DNA from: DASRJW01 sp035649435
GTDB lineage: Bacteria; Krumholzibacteriota; Krumholzibacteriia; G020349025
NCBI GenBank assembly: GCA_035649435.1
Contig: DASRJO010000056.1
Span: 1-12,504 of the forward strand
Reading direction: 5' to 3'
DNA: 12,504 nt
Under the pieces are notes generated by a model that saw nothing but the letters and a program-made list of their open reading frames with translations, did not search any database and had not been told where the DNA came from. The translations under genes were made by a program, and so were the position numbers. Position 1 is the first letter of the stretch. Each line of letters opens with the position of its first letter. This document shows positions 1 to 7,282 of this stretch, one piece after another.

Positions 1-459
1 GATCATGCGTCGGCGCCCGGCTCACCCAGCACCGAAGATGCGGCGTTGCACAAGGCCGATCCCAAGGGCAATTACGGCGCGGGCGTCGTCCTGCAGAAGT
101 CGACCGCCATCGGCGCCATCTTGGCGCAACCGGCAGACTACGAGGGCAAGATCGTGCAAGTCGCCGGCACCGTGCACGAAGTGTGTCAGCGCCGCGGCTG
201 CTGGCTGGAGCTGGCCGACGGCGAGGCCAAGCTGCGCGTCAAGGTGACCGACGGCGAAATCGTCTTCCCCGTGAGCGCCAAGGGCAGCCACGCCGTCGTC
301 GAAGGCGTGGTCGAAAAAATCGAGCTCGACGAAACCCAACACAAAGCCTGGAAACAGCACCAAGCCGAGGAAATGGGTGCGAGCTTCGACCCAAGCACCG
401 TCAACGGCCCGCTCACCCTCTGGCAAATCGCCGGCCTAGGCGCCCGCATCGACGGCTAA
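1..459 (+). CDS. DUF4920 domain protein, 5'-truncated by window edge
   Basis: The frame is open from base 1 to the TAA at 457-459, giving 152 visible residues. The true start lies outside the window; the in-frame TTG at 46 is probably internal. The visible part reads as a small beta-rich, OB-fold-like domain: a segment about adding or changing a group (EGKIVQVAGTVHEVC), then the C-x4-GCW motif with Cys codons at 184-186 and 199-201, then WLELADG and alternating hydrophobic strands (LRVKV, AVVEGVVEKIEL). This matches my memory of DUF4920 proteins, which are short, usually exported or lipoprotein-like and often carry this Cys/GCW signature, but have no established biochemical role. The two Cys residues could bind metal or form a disulfide; that is inference. 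The C-terminus GLGARIDG is short and polar. The gene converges on the DUF885 gene, with an inverted-repeat element between them. The family call is fairly secure and the function unknown. Confidence 0.8.
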   Translation, partial: DHASAPGSPSTEDAALHKADPKGNYGAGVVLQKSTAIGAILAQPADYEGKIVQVAGTVHEVCQRRGCWLELADGEAKLRVKVTDGEIVFPVSAKGSHAVVEGVVEKIELDETQHKAWKQHQAEEMGASFDPSTVNGPLTLWQIAGLGARIDG

Positions 460-498
460 TGGATCTTGGCGGGGCGGTGGACGCTCCGCGCGCGCGCA

Positions 499-644
499 GC
501 CAGCGGCCGTGATTGTCGGTTCCGGCGGCGTCACGAGCGCGCCCGCGAGGGCATGGATGCCCGAGCAGCGCTCGTGCCGAGCGACGAGCGCGCAGGAGCG
601 CGCGCGAGGAGCGTCCGCCGGAATCGACAATCACGGCCGCTGGC
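499..644. repeat. Long inverted-repeat (MITE/REP-like) element between convergent genes
   Basis: Arms at 499-528 and 615-644 are reverse complements over 30 bp with one exception, G519 against T624, which would still form a G-U wobble in a plus-strand transcript. The 86-bp interior folds further: 549-553 pairs with 558-562 (GGGCA/TGCCC, loop TGGA), and 568-575 pairs with 584-591 (GCGCTCGT/ACGAGCGC, 8-nt loop). The motif GAGCGCGC recurs inside at about 535, 587 and 597. The element lies between the DUF4920 stop (459) and the DUF885 stop (650-652, opposite strand), so it could act as a bidirectional terminator, but no T-tract follows either arm. The near-perfect ends also fit a small non-autonomous mobile or REP-type repeat. 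I see no clear target-site duplication and no second copy in this window. Confidence 0.75.
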
Positions 645-649
645 CGTAG

Positions 650-2491
650 CTACCTGCTCGCCGTCTGCGACGGCACGAATTCCTCGAGCACCGCTCGACG
701 CAGCAGTGCCGGCGGCAGCAGTCCCTGCGCCAGCACGAAATCGTTGAATGCCTTGCGGTCGAAGTGCTCGCCGAGCGCGCGCTCGGTCAAGGCGCGCGTT
801 TCCAGCAGCCGGTTGTAGCCGACGAAGTAGGCGGTCGCCTGCGCCGGGGCCAGGAACGTGTAGCGCTGCACTTCCTGCAACGCCATGGCTTCGGAAAGGC
901 AGACGTCCTCGCGCAAGACGCGGGTTGCCTGTTCGCGGGTGATCTCGCCGAGCTGCAGGCCCGGGTCGAGGAAGGCGCGCGCCGCGCGCATCAACCGGCT
1001 TTGCAAGGTGATGAGCTGGCCTTCGAGCGGCTCGTAGGGCTGCAGCTCCGACTCGGCGTAGAGTCCCCAGCCCTCGACGTTGACGCTGTTGAACGCGAAC
1101 AGCACACGCGCCAGCGACACACCCCTTTCGATGATGGACGCGAACTGCAGCTCGTGACCGGGACGGCCTTCGTGTGCCGTCAAGGTCCACGAAGCGGCTT
1201 CGTGCGTGAAATCGTCGAAGGTGAGCTGCCCCTCGCCCGGCTTGGCGGGGATGCGGAGCGGCAGCACGAACGTGCCCATTTCGCCGGTGTTGCCGATCAA
1301 GCGCGGCGGCCGCATGTTGGGCGCCGGAATCGCGGCGCTTTCGGCTTCGCTCGCCAGCTGGATGCGCATGTCGCGCGACGGCAGGGTCACGATCTTCTGC
1401 GCGCGGATGATCGTTTCGATCTCGCGAATGCGGCCTTCGTAGAGCGGGAGGATCGCTTCGCCCACCACCTGCTGCTTCTTGAGCTCGCGAATCACCTCAC
1501 GGTAATCCTGCACGCTCCAGCCTTTTTCCTTCGCCACGAGAGGCGCCAGCGTCTGCATCTGCACCTGGATTTCCGCGAACGCCACCTGCGCGCGGCTCGT
1601 GAGCTCGTCCACCGGCATGTCGACACCGACGGTCTTCAGATTGTAGGCATACAGCTCGCGCGGCTGGCGGAAATCTGTGCGCGCTCGCGGCAGAACTTCG
1701 GTGCGGATGAATTCATCGTAGGCGGTGAGCTGTTTGGCCAGCTCCTTGTAGGACTTCTCGTAGCCGCCGACCCCATGCTTCTTGAACAGCTCTTCGATTC
1801 CTTGGATGTACGCGGCACTGTTGCCGAGCTCACGCTCGACCTCTTCCTTGATCGGCGCCAGGAGTCCCGGCGTTTGCAGCCGTGAGCGAATCCGCGCCTC
1901 TGCCAGCTCGGTGAGTGGTTGGTAACCTTTCTCGCCGCCGGCGTAGCGCCGCAAGCGCACGACCGCTGCCTTGCGCCGCTCGGCCGGCACCTGATCGTCC
2001 AGCAGCGCGCGCAGACCCTGAAACACCGTGCTCGACACGCTGAAGTAAGGCACCGTCAGGCGATTGTTGAGCTCCGTGCCTTCGATGTCCTCGCTGCCCG
2101 CCTTGATCAGGATCTCGAGGTCTTGCTTCACCGCCGGATCGCTCTCGGTCGTGAGCTTCGCTTGCAATGCCTGCACTTCCTGGCGCACGGCCGCCAACCG
2201 CCGTTCGTCGAACCCCGGCGTCAGGTCCATGATCTGCTCGTCGAGGCCAGGCATGCCGAAGAAGCCAGCCATCTCGGGATTGAAGCGCGCGAAGACACCC
2301 ATCAGACCCTGGGCGTTCGCGTTGCTGCGCTCGACCCATGCTGGTGGCGGCGGTGCAGCCGGCTGCGCCACGGCAATGCCCACCGTGAGCGCCAGGACCG
2401 CGAGCCCGAGCACGACATGCGGGCGAATGGATCGTGCCGGGAATCCACAACGAAATGGGGCGAGCGTGGTGATGCGAGCGATGCGAGACAT
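650..2491 (-). CDS. Secreted DUF885 family metallopeptidase-like protein
   Basis: This 613-residue protein belongs to the DUF885 family, large helical proteins with a gluzincin-like HExxH-type site, thought to be exported peptidases. The signature HEGRPGHELQ is at residues 440-449, and the downstream glutamate motif EGWGLYAE is at 473-480; His440, Glu441 and His446 plus a Glu of the second motif are the expected zinc and catalytic residues. The start is the ATG at 2491-2489, chosen because GAGGAGG (2506-2500) lies 8 nt upstream and because it opens a signal peptide: a basic stretch to about residue 28, a hydrophobic core (VVLGLAVLALTVGIAVA) and likely cleavage after AVA at about 42. An in-frame start 23 codons upstream gives an implausible N-terminus. 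The mature protein is a typical length for the family, and no domain appears missing. It lies 94 bp downstream of the ligase-like gene on the same strand, so co-transcription is possible. Family and secretion are well supported; the substrate is unknown. Confidence 0.92.
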   Translation of the reverse strand: MSRIARITTLAPFRCGFPARSIRPHVVLGLAVLALTVGIAVAQPAAPPPPAWVERSNANAQGLMGVFARFNPEMAGFFGMPGLDEQIMDLTPGFDERRLAAVRQEVQALQAKLTTESDPAVKQDLEILIKAGSEDIEGTELNNRLTVPYFSVSSTVFQGLRALLDDQVPAERRKAAVVRLRRYAGGEKGYQPLTELAEARIRSRLQTPGLLAPIKEEVERELGNSAAYIQGIEELFKKHGVGGYEKSYKELAKQLTAYDEFIRTEVLPRARTDFRQPRELYAYNLKTVGVDMPVDELTSRAQVAFAEIQVQMQTLAPLVAKEKGWSVQDYREVIRELKKQQVVGEAILPLYEGRIREIETIIRAQKIVTLPSRDMRIQLASEAESAAIPAPNMRPPRLIGNTGEMGTFVLPLRIPAKPGEGQLTFDDFTHEAASWTLTAHEGRPGHELQFASIIERGVSLARVLFAFNSVNVEGWGLYAESELQPYEPLEGQLITLQSRLMRAARAFLDPGLQLGEITREQATRVLREDVCLSEAMALQEVQRYTFLAPAQATAYFVGYNRLLETRALTERALGEHFDRKAFNDFVLAQGLLPPALLRRAVLEEFVPSQTASR

Positions 2492-2520
2492 GCGGGGAGC
2501 CTCCTCGAGCAGGTGCTTTG

Positions 2521-2545
2521 CCCGGTGGGTGGAAGACACACCGGG
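2521..2545 (-). terminator. Weak hairpin between ligase-like and DUF885 genes
   Basis: CCCGGTG (2521-2527) pairs with CACCGGG (2539-2545) around an 11-nt loop. It lies downstream of the ligase-like stop and 29 nt upstream of the DUF885 start. With no T-tract it could be a weak attenuator, a leader structure or chance in GC-rich DNA. Confidence 0.25.
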
Positions 2546-2585
2546 TCGTGCCTGTCCCAACGTGAAATGGAGGCTTCAGGTTACA

Positions 2586-4094
2586 TCAGATGGCGGTCGG
2601 GGAGCGCTGCGCCGCGAGCTCGCGGCGGGCGTTTTCGAGCAGCTGCACCGCGGCGCCGGCCAGGGCGAGGTAGAGCCAGAAGTAGCGCTGGTAGGCGAGC
2701 TGCAGAAAAACTGCCGTCGTGAGGTAGCCGAAGAGGCCGAGCCATAAGGCGAAGGCCAGGTTGGCCAGCTCCGGTTTGGTGCGCTGCAGGCTCGAACGCA
2801 GCCTCCACAAGCGTGCCAATACCGTACCGACGATGGCGAGAAACAAGCACATGCCCACGAGCCCGGTTTCCGCCGCCAACTCGGCATAGAGACAATGGGC
2901 GCGCCGTCCTTTGTTGATCTCCCTGAAGGAGATCTCCGGGTTCGCCATGTACTTCTGCGAGTAGAACAGCATGTACTGACCGGGCCCGACGCCGAGCACC
3001 GGATAGTCCATGAACACATGGATCCCAGCCAGCATCTCCGTCAGTCGGCCCCGGATGGCACCGTGTCCTTCCACGGTGTCGCGTTGCGTCAGCAGTTGCG
3101 GGAGGGTGCGCATGGTGTCGATGCGTTCCATGAACCCAGGCGCGGCGAGGGTCACGATCACACCCAACAGCAGGCCCCCGAACACCATTTGCCACCATGG
3201 GATGTACTTCAAGGCGACCATCACCATCATCATGGCCACCAGCGCCAAGAAAGTGCCGCGCGAGTAGGTGATGAAGACCCCAACGAGGATGAGGAGCAGG
3301 CAGCCCAGCGCCACGAGCCGGGCCAGCCCCGAGCGCTCGTCGCGAATGCGGAAGAACGCCAGCGGCAACACGATGATCAGGATTTGCGCGAAGCGGTTGG
3401 GACCGTTCATCGGTCCCGCGGCACGGTCGCCGACGTACACCGTGGTCCGCTCCCGCCGCGAGGCCGGGGTCTCGCCGTCCGGCTCGCGCTCGGTGTTGCG
3501 TTGCGCCAGTCCCCCGAACTGAGCATGGTGGTTGCCGCTCACCTCCTGATACAGCCCCAAGCTGCTCAGGAACGCGCTCACCAGGACCAGCATCCAGATG
3601 GCCGCTCGGAGCGTCCTCAGGTCGCGGATCGCGTTCAAGAGCAGGAAGTACAGCAGCACACCCTCGACCAGGAAGGTCGTCACCCAAGCGAAGGCGACGC
3701 GTGTGTCCACGGCCAGGAAGCTCGACCCAAACAACGAACCGAGGAAAACGAGCATCAGCAGGAAGGTGTAATCGACGACCAAGCCTCGCCGTTTCACCAG
3801 ATGCGCCGCGATCGGGATGCCGAGGAGCGCCGTCACCCCCATGGCCACCGTCTGCGGGCTCCCGACCAAGCGGCCCAGCAACACCGGCGCGTTCATGTAC
3901 GCGAGCGCGATGAAGAGCAGTGTCCCGATGTTTGGCTTGATGAAAAGCAAAGTCAGCGCCACCAACCCGAATGGCATGGCGAGACCCATCGTCACGCCCT
4001 GCTGGATGGCGAACAAGCTCATCGCCGCCACGCCGACGAGCAGCACCACAATGAGGCGTTGGCCGAGGAGAGTGCCCGGTTGGGTAGAACTCAT
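2586..4094 (-). CDS. O-antigen ligase / Wzy-type polymerase family membrane protein
   Basis: This 502-residue protein is strongly hydrophobic, with about 10-12 predicted membrane segments (for example around 14-32, 38-52, 55-73, 84-99, 109-128, 136-153, 162-180, 234-248, 259-276, 281-296, 302-319, 409-427, 443-485). It matches the O-antigen ligase (WaaL/Wzy_C) family, which transfers or polymerises undecaprenyl-linked glycans on the periplasmic face. Family motifs are visible: TYSRG (276-280) at the end of a membrane segment, then a periplasmic loop with YPVLGVGPGQ (364-373) and AHCLYAELAAETGLVG (399-414), whose His400 corresponds to the conserved loop histidine. Polar insert 185-230 forms another extramembrane loop. 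The start is the ATG at 4094-4092; the ribosome site is weak (GGAG about 11 nt upstream). A candidate extended -10 lies at 4154-4146. Ligase, polymerase and protein O-glycosylase members cannot be told apart by sequence, and no glycosyltransferases are visible here to decide. Some relatives are annotated as bicarbonate transporters, probably wrongly. Confidence 0.88.
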   Translation of the reverse strand: MSSTQPGTLLGQRLIVVLLVGVAAMSLFAIQQGVTMGLAMPFGLVALTLLFIKPNIGTLLFIALAYMNAPVLLGRLVGSPQTVAMGVTALLGIPIAAHLVKRRGLVVDYTFLLMLVFLGSLFGSSFLAVDTRVAFAWVTTFLVEGVLLYFLLLNAIRDLRTLRAAIWMLVLVSAFLSSLGLYQEVSGNHHAQFGGLAQRNTEREPDGETPASRRERTTVYVGDRAAGPMNGPNRFAQILIIVLPLAFFRIRDERSGLARLVALGCLLLILVGVFITYSRGTFLALVAMMMVMVALKYIPWWQMVFGGLLLGVIVTLAAPGFMERIDTMRTLPQLLTQRDTVEGHGAIRGRLTEMLAGIHVFMDYPVLGVGPGQYMLFYSQKYMANPEISFREINKGRRAHCLYAELAAETGLVGMCLFLAIVGTVLARLWRLRSSLQRTKPELANLAFALWLGLFGYLTTAVFLQLAYQRYFWLYLALAGAAVQLLENARRELAAQRSPTAI

Positions 4095-4145
4095 GCGGGT
4101 CGAGGCTCCGTGGGAGATCGCCGGCCCTCCATGGCCAGCTTCATG

Positions 4146-4154
4146 ATTGTATCA
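4146..4154 (-). promoter_or_regulatory. Candidate extended -10 promoter of the ligase-like gene
   Basis: On the minus strand the bases read TGATACAAT, an extended -10 (TGn plus TACAAT). It lies 51 nt from the start codon, predicting a leader of about 45 nt. No good -35 sits at 16-18 bp spacing, as is common for extended -10 promoters. The same bases form the palindrome TGAT-TGT-ATCA (4144-4154), which could also be an operator. Confidence 0.5.
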
Positions 4155-4355
4155 CTCGGGGAGGTGGCGCTTGGCCGACACAGCGGCAAGAGCGAGCGTA
4201 CTTCCCCGTGGCGCCTCTCGGTGCCAGGAATGTGATGCAGGCCTGGGTGCTTCGAGCGGTTGCTGCGCCATTTTGCCCAGCCCACACCACTTCCGACGCC
4301 AATCCCGCATGCGAATCCGGCGTTGGGCGCACCGCCATGGCCCTCGTCAAGGCTG

Positions 4356-4364
4356 TGCTAGACT
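4356..4364 (+). promoter_or_regulatory. Candidate extended -10 promoter of the CotH/beta-helix gene
   Basis: The plus strand reads TGCTAGACT, an extended -10 with hexamer TAGACT at 4359-4364. A start near 4371 would give a leader of about 125 nt containing a hairpin and a direct repeat. No convincing -35 is present. The rest of the 401-bp divergent region upstream (4155-4355) shows only a weak hairpin (4210-4215 with 4220-4225) and no gene. Confidence 0.45.
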
Positions 4365-4367
4365 TTG

Positions 4368-4407
4368 TTTGTATCGCGCTCCCCAATGGGAGCTCTTCGT
4401 ATCGCGC
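4368..4407 (+). promoter_or_regulatory. Repeat-flanked hairpin in the CotH-like gene leader
   Basis: A 6-bp hairpin, GCTCCC (4378-4383), loop CAAT, GGGAGC (4388-4393), lies between two copies of TTnGTATCGCGC (4368-4379 and 4396-4407; 11 of 12 positions fixed). The copies are 28 bp apart start to start and begin at or just before the predicted transcript start. Tandem sites of this kind often bind a regulator, or the hairpin could act in the RNA. Function is inferred from layout only. Confidence 0.4.
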
Positions 4408-4495
4408 CTGTCGTTTCAGCCCGCGGCCTGTCGCAGCGCCCTTGGCGTTGTGCGCTTCGGAAGACAACGGCACCAATTCGGACCAGGAACACTCC

Positions 4496-7132
4496 ATGCG
4501 CATCAATCTCACGCATCTGCCTGCCCTGATCACCAACCAATGGAAATATGGTTCGCGCCACCGCAGGACGTGGATCGCCATCGTCGTGCTGGCGGTCGCA
4601 TTCGCCGGCACCAGCTTGGGCAGCATGTACTACGGGATGATGCTCTTCAAGTCACGCCGCGCCATCACGTTGGACCAGATGTTGGAGAACCTGTTCGCCA
4701 CGAAGCTGGCGTTGATTCCGCACTGGGTGGAAGGGCAATTCTTCGCCCACCCGATGCGATTCGACATCTCGATGCAGCCCACCGACTACGCCGTGCTGGC
4801 GCAGAAGCGCGCCGAGGCGCTGCAGAAGGGCATCATGACCGCAGGGGAAAACGAATTCGTTCCGGCCTTCATCCAGCACGACGGCAAGGTTGCCGAGGTG
4901 CGCATGCGCCTGAAGGGAGATTGGACCGACCATCTCCTGGGTGACAAGTGGTCGTTCCGCATCAAGGTGAAGGGCGAACAGACACTTCTCGGCATGAAGC
5001 AGTTCTCTCTGCACCATCCGCGCGCGCGCAACTTCGCCTACGAATGGTTGTTCCACCGCGCGCTCGCCCGCGAAGACATCCTCGCCCTGCGTTACGAGTT
5101 CGTCGATGTCGTGCTCAACGGCAAGAGCCTCGGGATCTACGCCCTCGAAGAGCACTTCGAGAAGCGACTCATCGAGAGCCAACGCCGCCGCGAGGGCCCC
5201 ATCGTCAAAATGAACGAAGAGCTCCTTTGGGCCGATCGGGCCGCCACGTCGCGCAACATGGGGGCGAGCCCCACCGGGATTCAAACCGAGCAAGCCTCCT
5301 ACGTCGATGCCTTCGGCGTCGAATCGATTCTGGACGCCCCGGCCATGTACAGGCGATTCAAGCTCGCCGGCAGCCTGCTCGAATCGGTCCGCAGCGGCGA
5401 TTTACCCGCCCACAAGGTGTTCGACGTGCAGCGGCTGGCCACCTACTTCGCCCTGTGCGACCTCCTCGGCAGCAGCCACGCCGTCGTCTGGCACAACATG
5501 CGCTTCTACTACAATCCGGTGACGGCGCTGCTCGAGCCCATTGGATTCGACGCCAATGCCGGCAAGCCGAGCGTGTCGCCGCATGGCGCCATGCGCGATT
5601 GGCAAAGCACCGCGCACCTGTTCAATGACATGGTATTCAGCGATCCGATCTTCAGTGCGGAATACACTCGCGCACTGGAGCGGGTGTCGAAGGCCGGTTA
5701 TCTCGAGGCTCTTCTCGACGCGACGCACGCCGATCTCGACCGACAGCTGACGATCCTGTACAAGGAATTCCCGTACTTCCATTTCTCCAAGTCGGTGTTC
5801 GAGCGCAATCGCGATGTCATCTTGGCGACGCTCCAGCCCGTCAAGGGTTTGCATGCCTATGCACAGAGGCGCACCAGCACGGCTCTCGAGATCGAGGTCG
5901 GCAACATTCAAGGCATGCCGCTCGAGGTGGAAAGCGTCACCTTCCGCGATTCCTTGACCTTGCGCCCGAGCGAGCCAGTCATCCTGGCGCCCAGGTTGCC
6001 AACCGTTCCGGTCGCGCACCGTGTGATCCAGCTGCCGTTGCCGGCTGATTTCCCCGCCAACGTACCGCTCGCACGCGACCTCGCCATTCACTACCGGATC
6101 GTGGGGTCTTCGACTCCGCGTAAGGACCCCGTCTTCGCCTGGCCGCGCCAGGCCAGCGACATCCTCGCCGCCGATCTCGCGCGCCAGGATCCCAACGTGA
6201 GCAAGCTGCCGTGCTTCGCGGTGGACGAAGCCAACAAGCGCATCGCGCTGCGGCCGGGCCGCTGGCAGATCGACGAGAGCGTGCTGATTCCCGCCGGTTA
6301 CGACGTCGTCGCCGGTGAGGACACCGAGTTGTTCCTGGGACCAGACGTCACCATTCTGTCGTACTCACGCCTGGACTGGCGTGGCAGCGCCGAAGCGCCC
6401 GTGGTCATCCGCTCCGATGGCCGTGGCCGCGGGATGGTCGTTGCCAATGCCGGCAAGGAGTCGATTCTCGACCACGTGCATTTCCTCGGTCTGGCGAACC
6501 CCAAGCGCAATGGCTGGGAAGTGACGAGCGCTGTCAGTTTCTACGAATCGCCGGCCAAGTTCACCAACTGTGTCTTCTCCGACAACAACTGCGAAGACGC
6601 GCTCAACATGATCCGCACCACATACACGATGGAGAACTGCTTGTTCGCCAACACGAAGTCGGACGCCTTCGACGCCGACTTCGCCGACGGCCGCATTCTC
6701 GGCTGCCGGTTCGTGAACTGCGGCAACGATGCGGTGGACACTTCCGGCAGCACCTCCGAGGTGGTCGATCTGAAGGTCGAAGGCACGGGCGACAAGGGCC
6801 TGTCCGCTGGCGAGAACAGCCGCATGAACGCGCGCAACGTCGATCTCCAAGACACGGCGATCGGGATCGCGAGCAAGGACAAGTCCGAGTTCCGCATCGA
6901 TGGGGTCCGCATCCATGGCAGCGGACTCGGCGTGACCTTGTACCAGAAGAAGCCCGAGTTCGGCCCGGCCTCGATGGAAGTGACCGGTCTCACCATGACC
7001 GACGTCAGCGAGCCGTACCTCATCGAGAATGGCTCCAAGCTCTCGATCGACGGCGCCGCCATCGCCCCGAACCGCAACAAGGTCAAAGACGAGCTCTACG
7101 GCAAACGCTATGGCCGGGCGACGCGCCGCTGA
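4496..7132 (+). CDS. Membrane-anchored CotH-kinase-like protein with C-terminal parallel beta-helix
   Basis: This 878-residue protein has one N-terminal membrane segment (about 25-50, IAIVVLAVAFAGTSLGSMYY), a CotH-like domain (about 125-440) and a right-handed parallel beta-helix (about 590-855). CotH hallmarks are VRMRLKGDW (135-143), KWSFRIKVKG (151-160), GMKQFSLHHP (166-175), DVVLNGKSLGIYALEEHFEKR (about 204-224) and EPIGFDANAGK (347-357). CotH proteins are SelO-like atypical kinases known in Bacillus spore coats. The beta-helix shows repeated short strands such as FTNCVFSDNNCEDALN, MENCLFANTKSDAFDAD and ILGCRFVNCGNDAVDT, as in polysaccharide-acting or binding helices. The start is the ATG at 4496, with AGGA 7 nt upstream; an in-frame extension to 4208 is untypical and runs through the promoter region. 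Between the motifs the usual loop Asp seems replaced (GSSHAVVWHN, 325-334), so catalysis is uncertain. Topology suggests the large C-terminal part is periplasmic. It is divergent from the O-antigen ligase-like gene, so a role in envelope glycans is plausible but unproven. Confidence 0.85.
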   Translation: MRINLTHLPALITNQWKYGSRHRRTWIAIVVLAVAFAGTSLGSMYYGMMLFKSRRAITLDQMLENLFATKLALIPHWVEGQFFAHPMRFDISMQPTDYAVLAQKRAEALQKGIMTAGENEFVPAFIQHDGKVAEVRMRLKGDWTDHLLGDKWSFRIKVKGEQTLLGMKQFSLHHPRARNFAYEWLFHRALAREDILALRYEFVDVVLNGKSLGIYALEEHFEKRLIESQRRREGPIVKMNEELLWADRAATSRNMGASPTGIQTEQASYVDAFGVESILDAPAMYRRFKLAGSLLESVRSGDLPAHKVFDVQRLATYFALCDLLGSSHAVVWHNMRFYYNPVTALLEPIGFDANAGKPSVSPHGAMRDWQSTAHLFNDMVFSDPIFSAEYTRALERVSKAGYLEALLDATHADLDRQLTILYKEFPYFHFSKSVFERNRDVILATLQPVKGLHAYAQRRTSTALEIEVGNIQGMPLEVESVTFRDSLTLRPSEPVILAPRLPTVPVAHRVIQLPLPADFPANVPLARDLAIHYRIVGSSTPRKDPVFAWPRQASDILAADLARQDPNVSKLPCFAVDEANKRIALRPGRWQIDESVLIPAGYDVVAGEDTELFLGPDVTILSYSRLDWRGSAEAPVVIRSDGRGRGMVVANAGKESILDHVHFLGLANPKRNGWEVTSAVSFYESPAKFTNCVFSDNNCEDALNMIRTTYTMENCLFANTKSDAFDADFADGRILGCRFVNCGNDAVDTSGSTSEVVDLKVEGTGDKGLSAGENSRMNARNVDLQDTAIGIASKDKSEFRIDGVRIHGSGLGVTLYQKKPEFGPASMEVTGLTMTDVSEPYLIENGSKLSIDGAAIAPNRNKVKDELYGKRYGRATRR

Positions 7133-7158
7133 GACGGCGGTCCACGCGACTCTTTCAC

Positions 7159-7181
7159 GCGGCGGTGCACTGCATCGCCGC
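7159..7181 (+). terminator. Hairpin downstream of the CotH-like gene
   Basis: GCGGCG (7159-7164) pairs with CGCCGC (7176-7181); a G-T wobble and TGC/GCA extend the stem to 10 pairs with a 3-nt loop. It begins 27 bp after the stop codon. There is no T-tract, so termination strength is uncertain. Confidence 0.35.
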
Positions 7182-7264
7182 GGTCTGCTTTCGCGGGATC
7201 GGCCTGGCGCCGTCCGATCGACCCTGGCGCGCGAGACCTTGCAGCCCATCTGCGCGTCTCGATC

Positions 7265-7273
7265 TGCTAGATT
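7265..7273 (+). promoter_or_regulatory. Extended -10 promoter giving a near-leaderless M14 transcript
   Basis: TGCTAGATT forms an extended -10 with hexamer 7268-7273, closely matching TGCTAGACT upstream of the CotH-like gene. The ATG at 7283 is only 9 nt past the hexamer, so transcription should start about 3 nt upstream of, or at, the start codon. This fits the lack of a clear ribosome binding site. Confidence 0.5.
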
Positions 7274-7282
7274 GAGCCTCGA

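Noticed and set aside
764..1885. 373-codon plus-strand open frame
   Set aside because: It is antisense to the DUF885 gene, which has clear motifs and a ribosome site; this frame has neither.
2895..4235. Long plus-strand open frame (446 codons), rich in His, Gln, Arg and Glu
   Set aside because: It lies antisense to the ligase-like gene; its composition is the reverse image of a hydrophobic membrane protein and it shows no domain.
4208..4495. N-terminal extension of the CotH-like gene
   Set aside because: The extension is low in family features, runs through the candidate promoter and leader repeats, and the ATG at 4496 has a ribosome site just before a membrane anchor.
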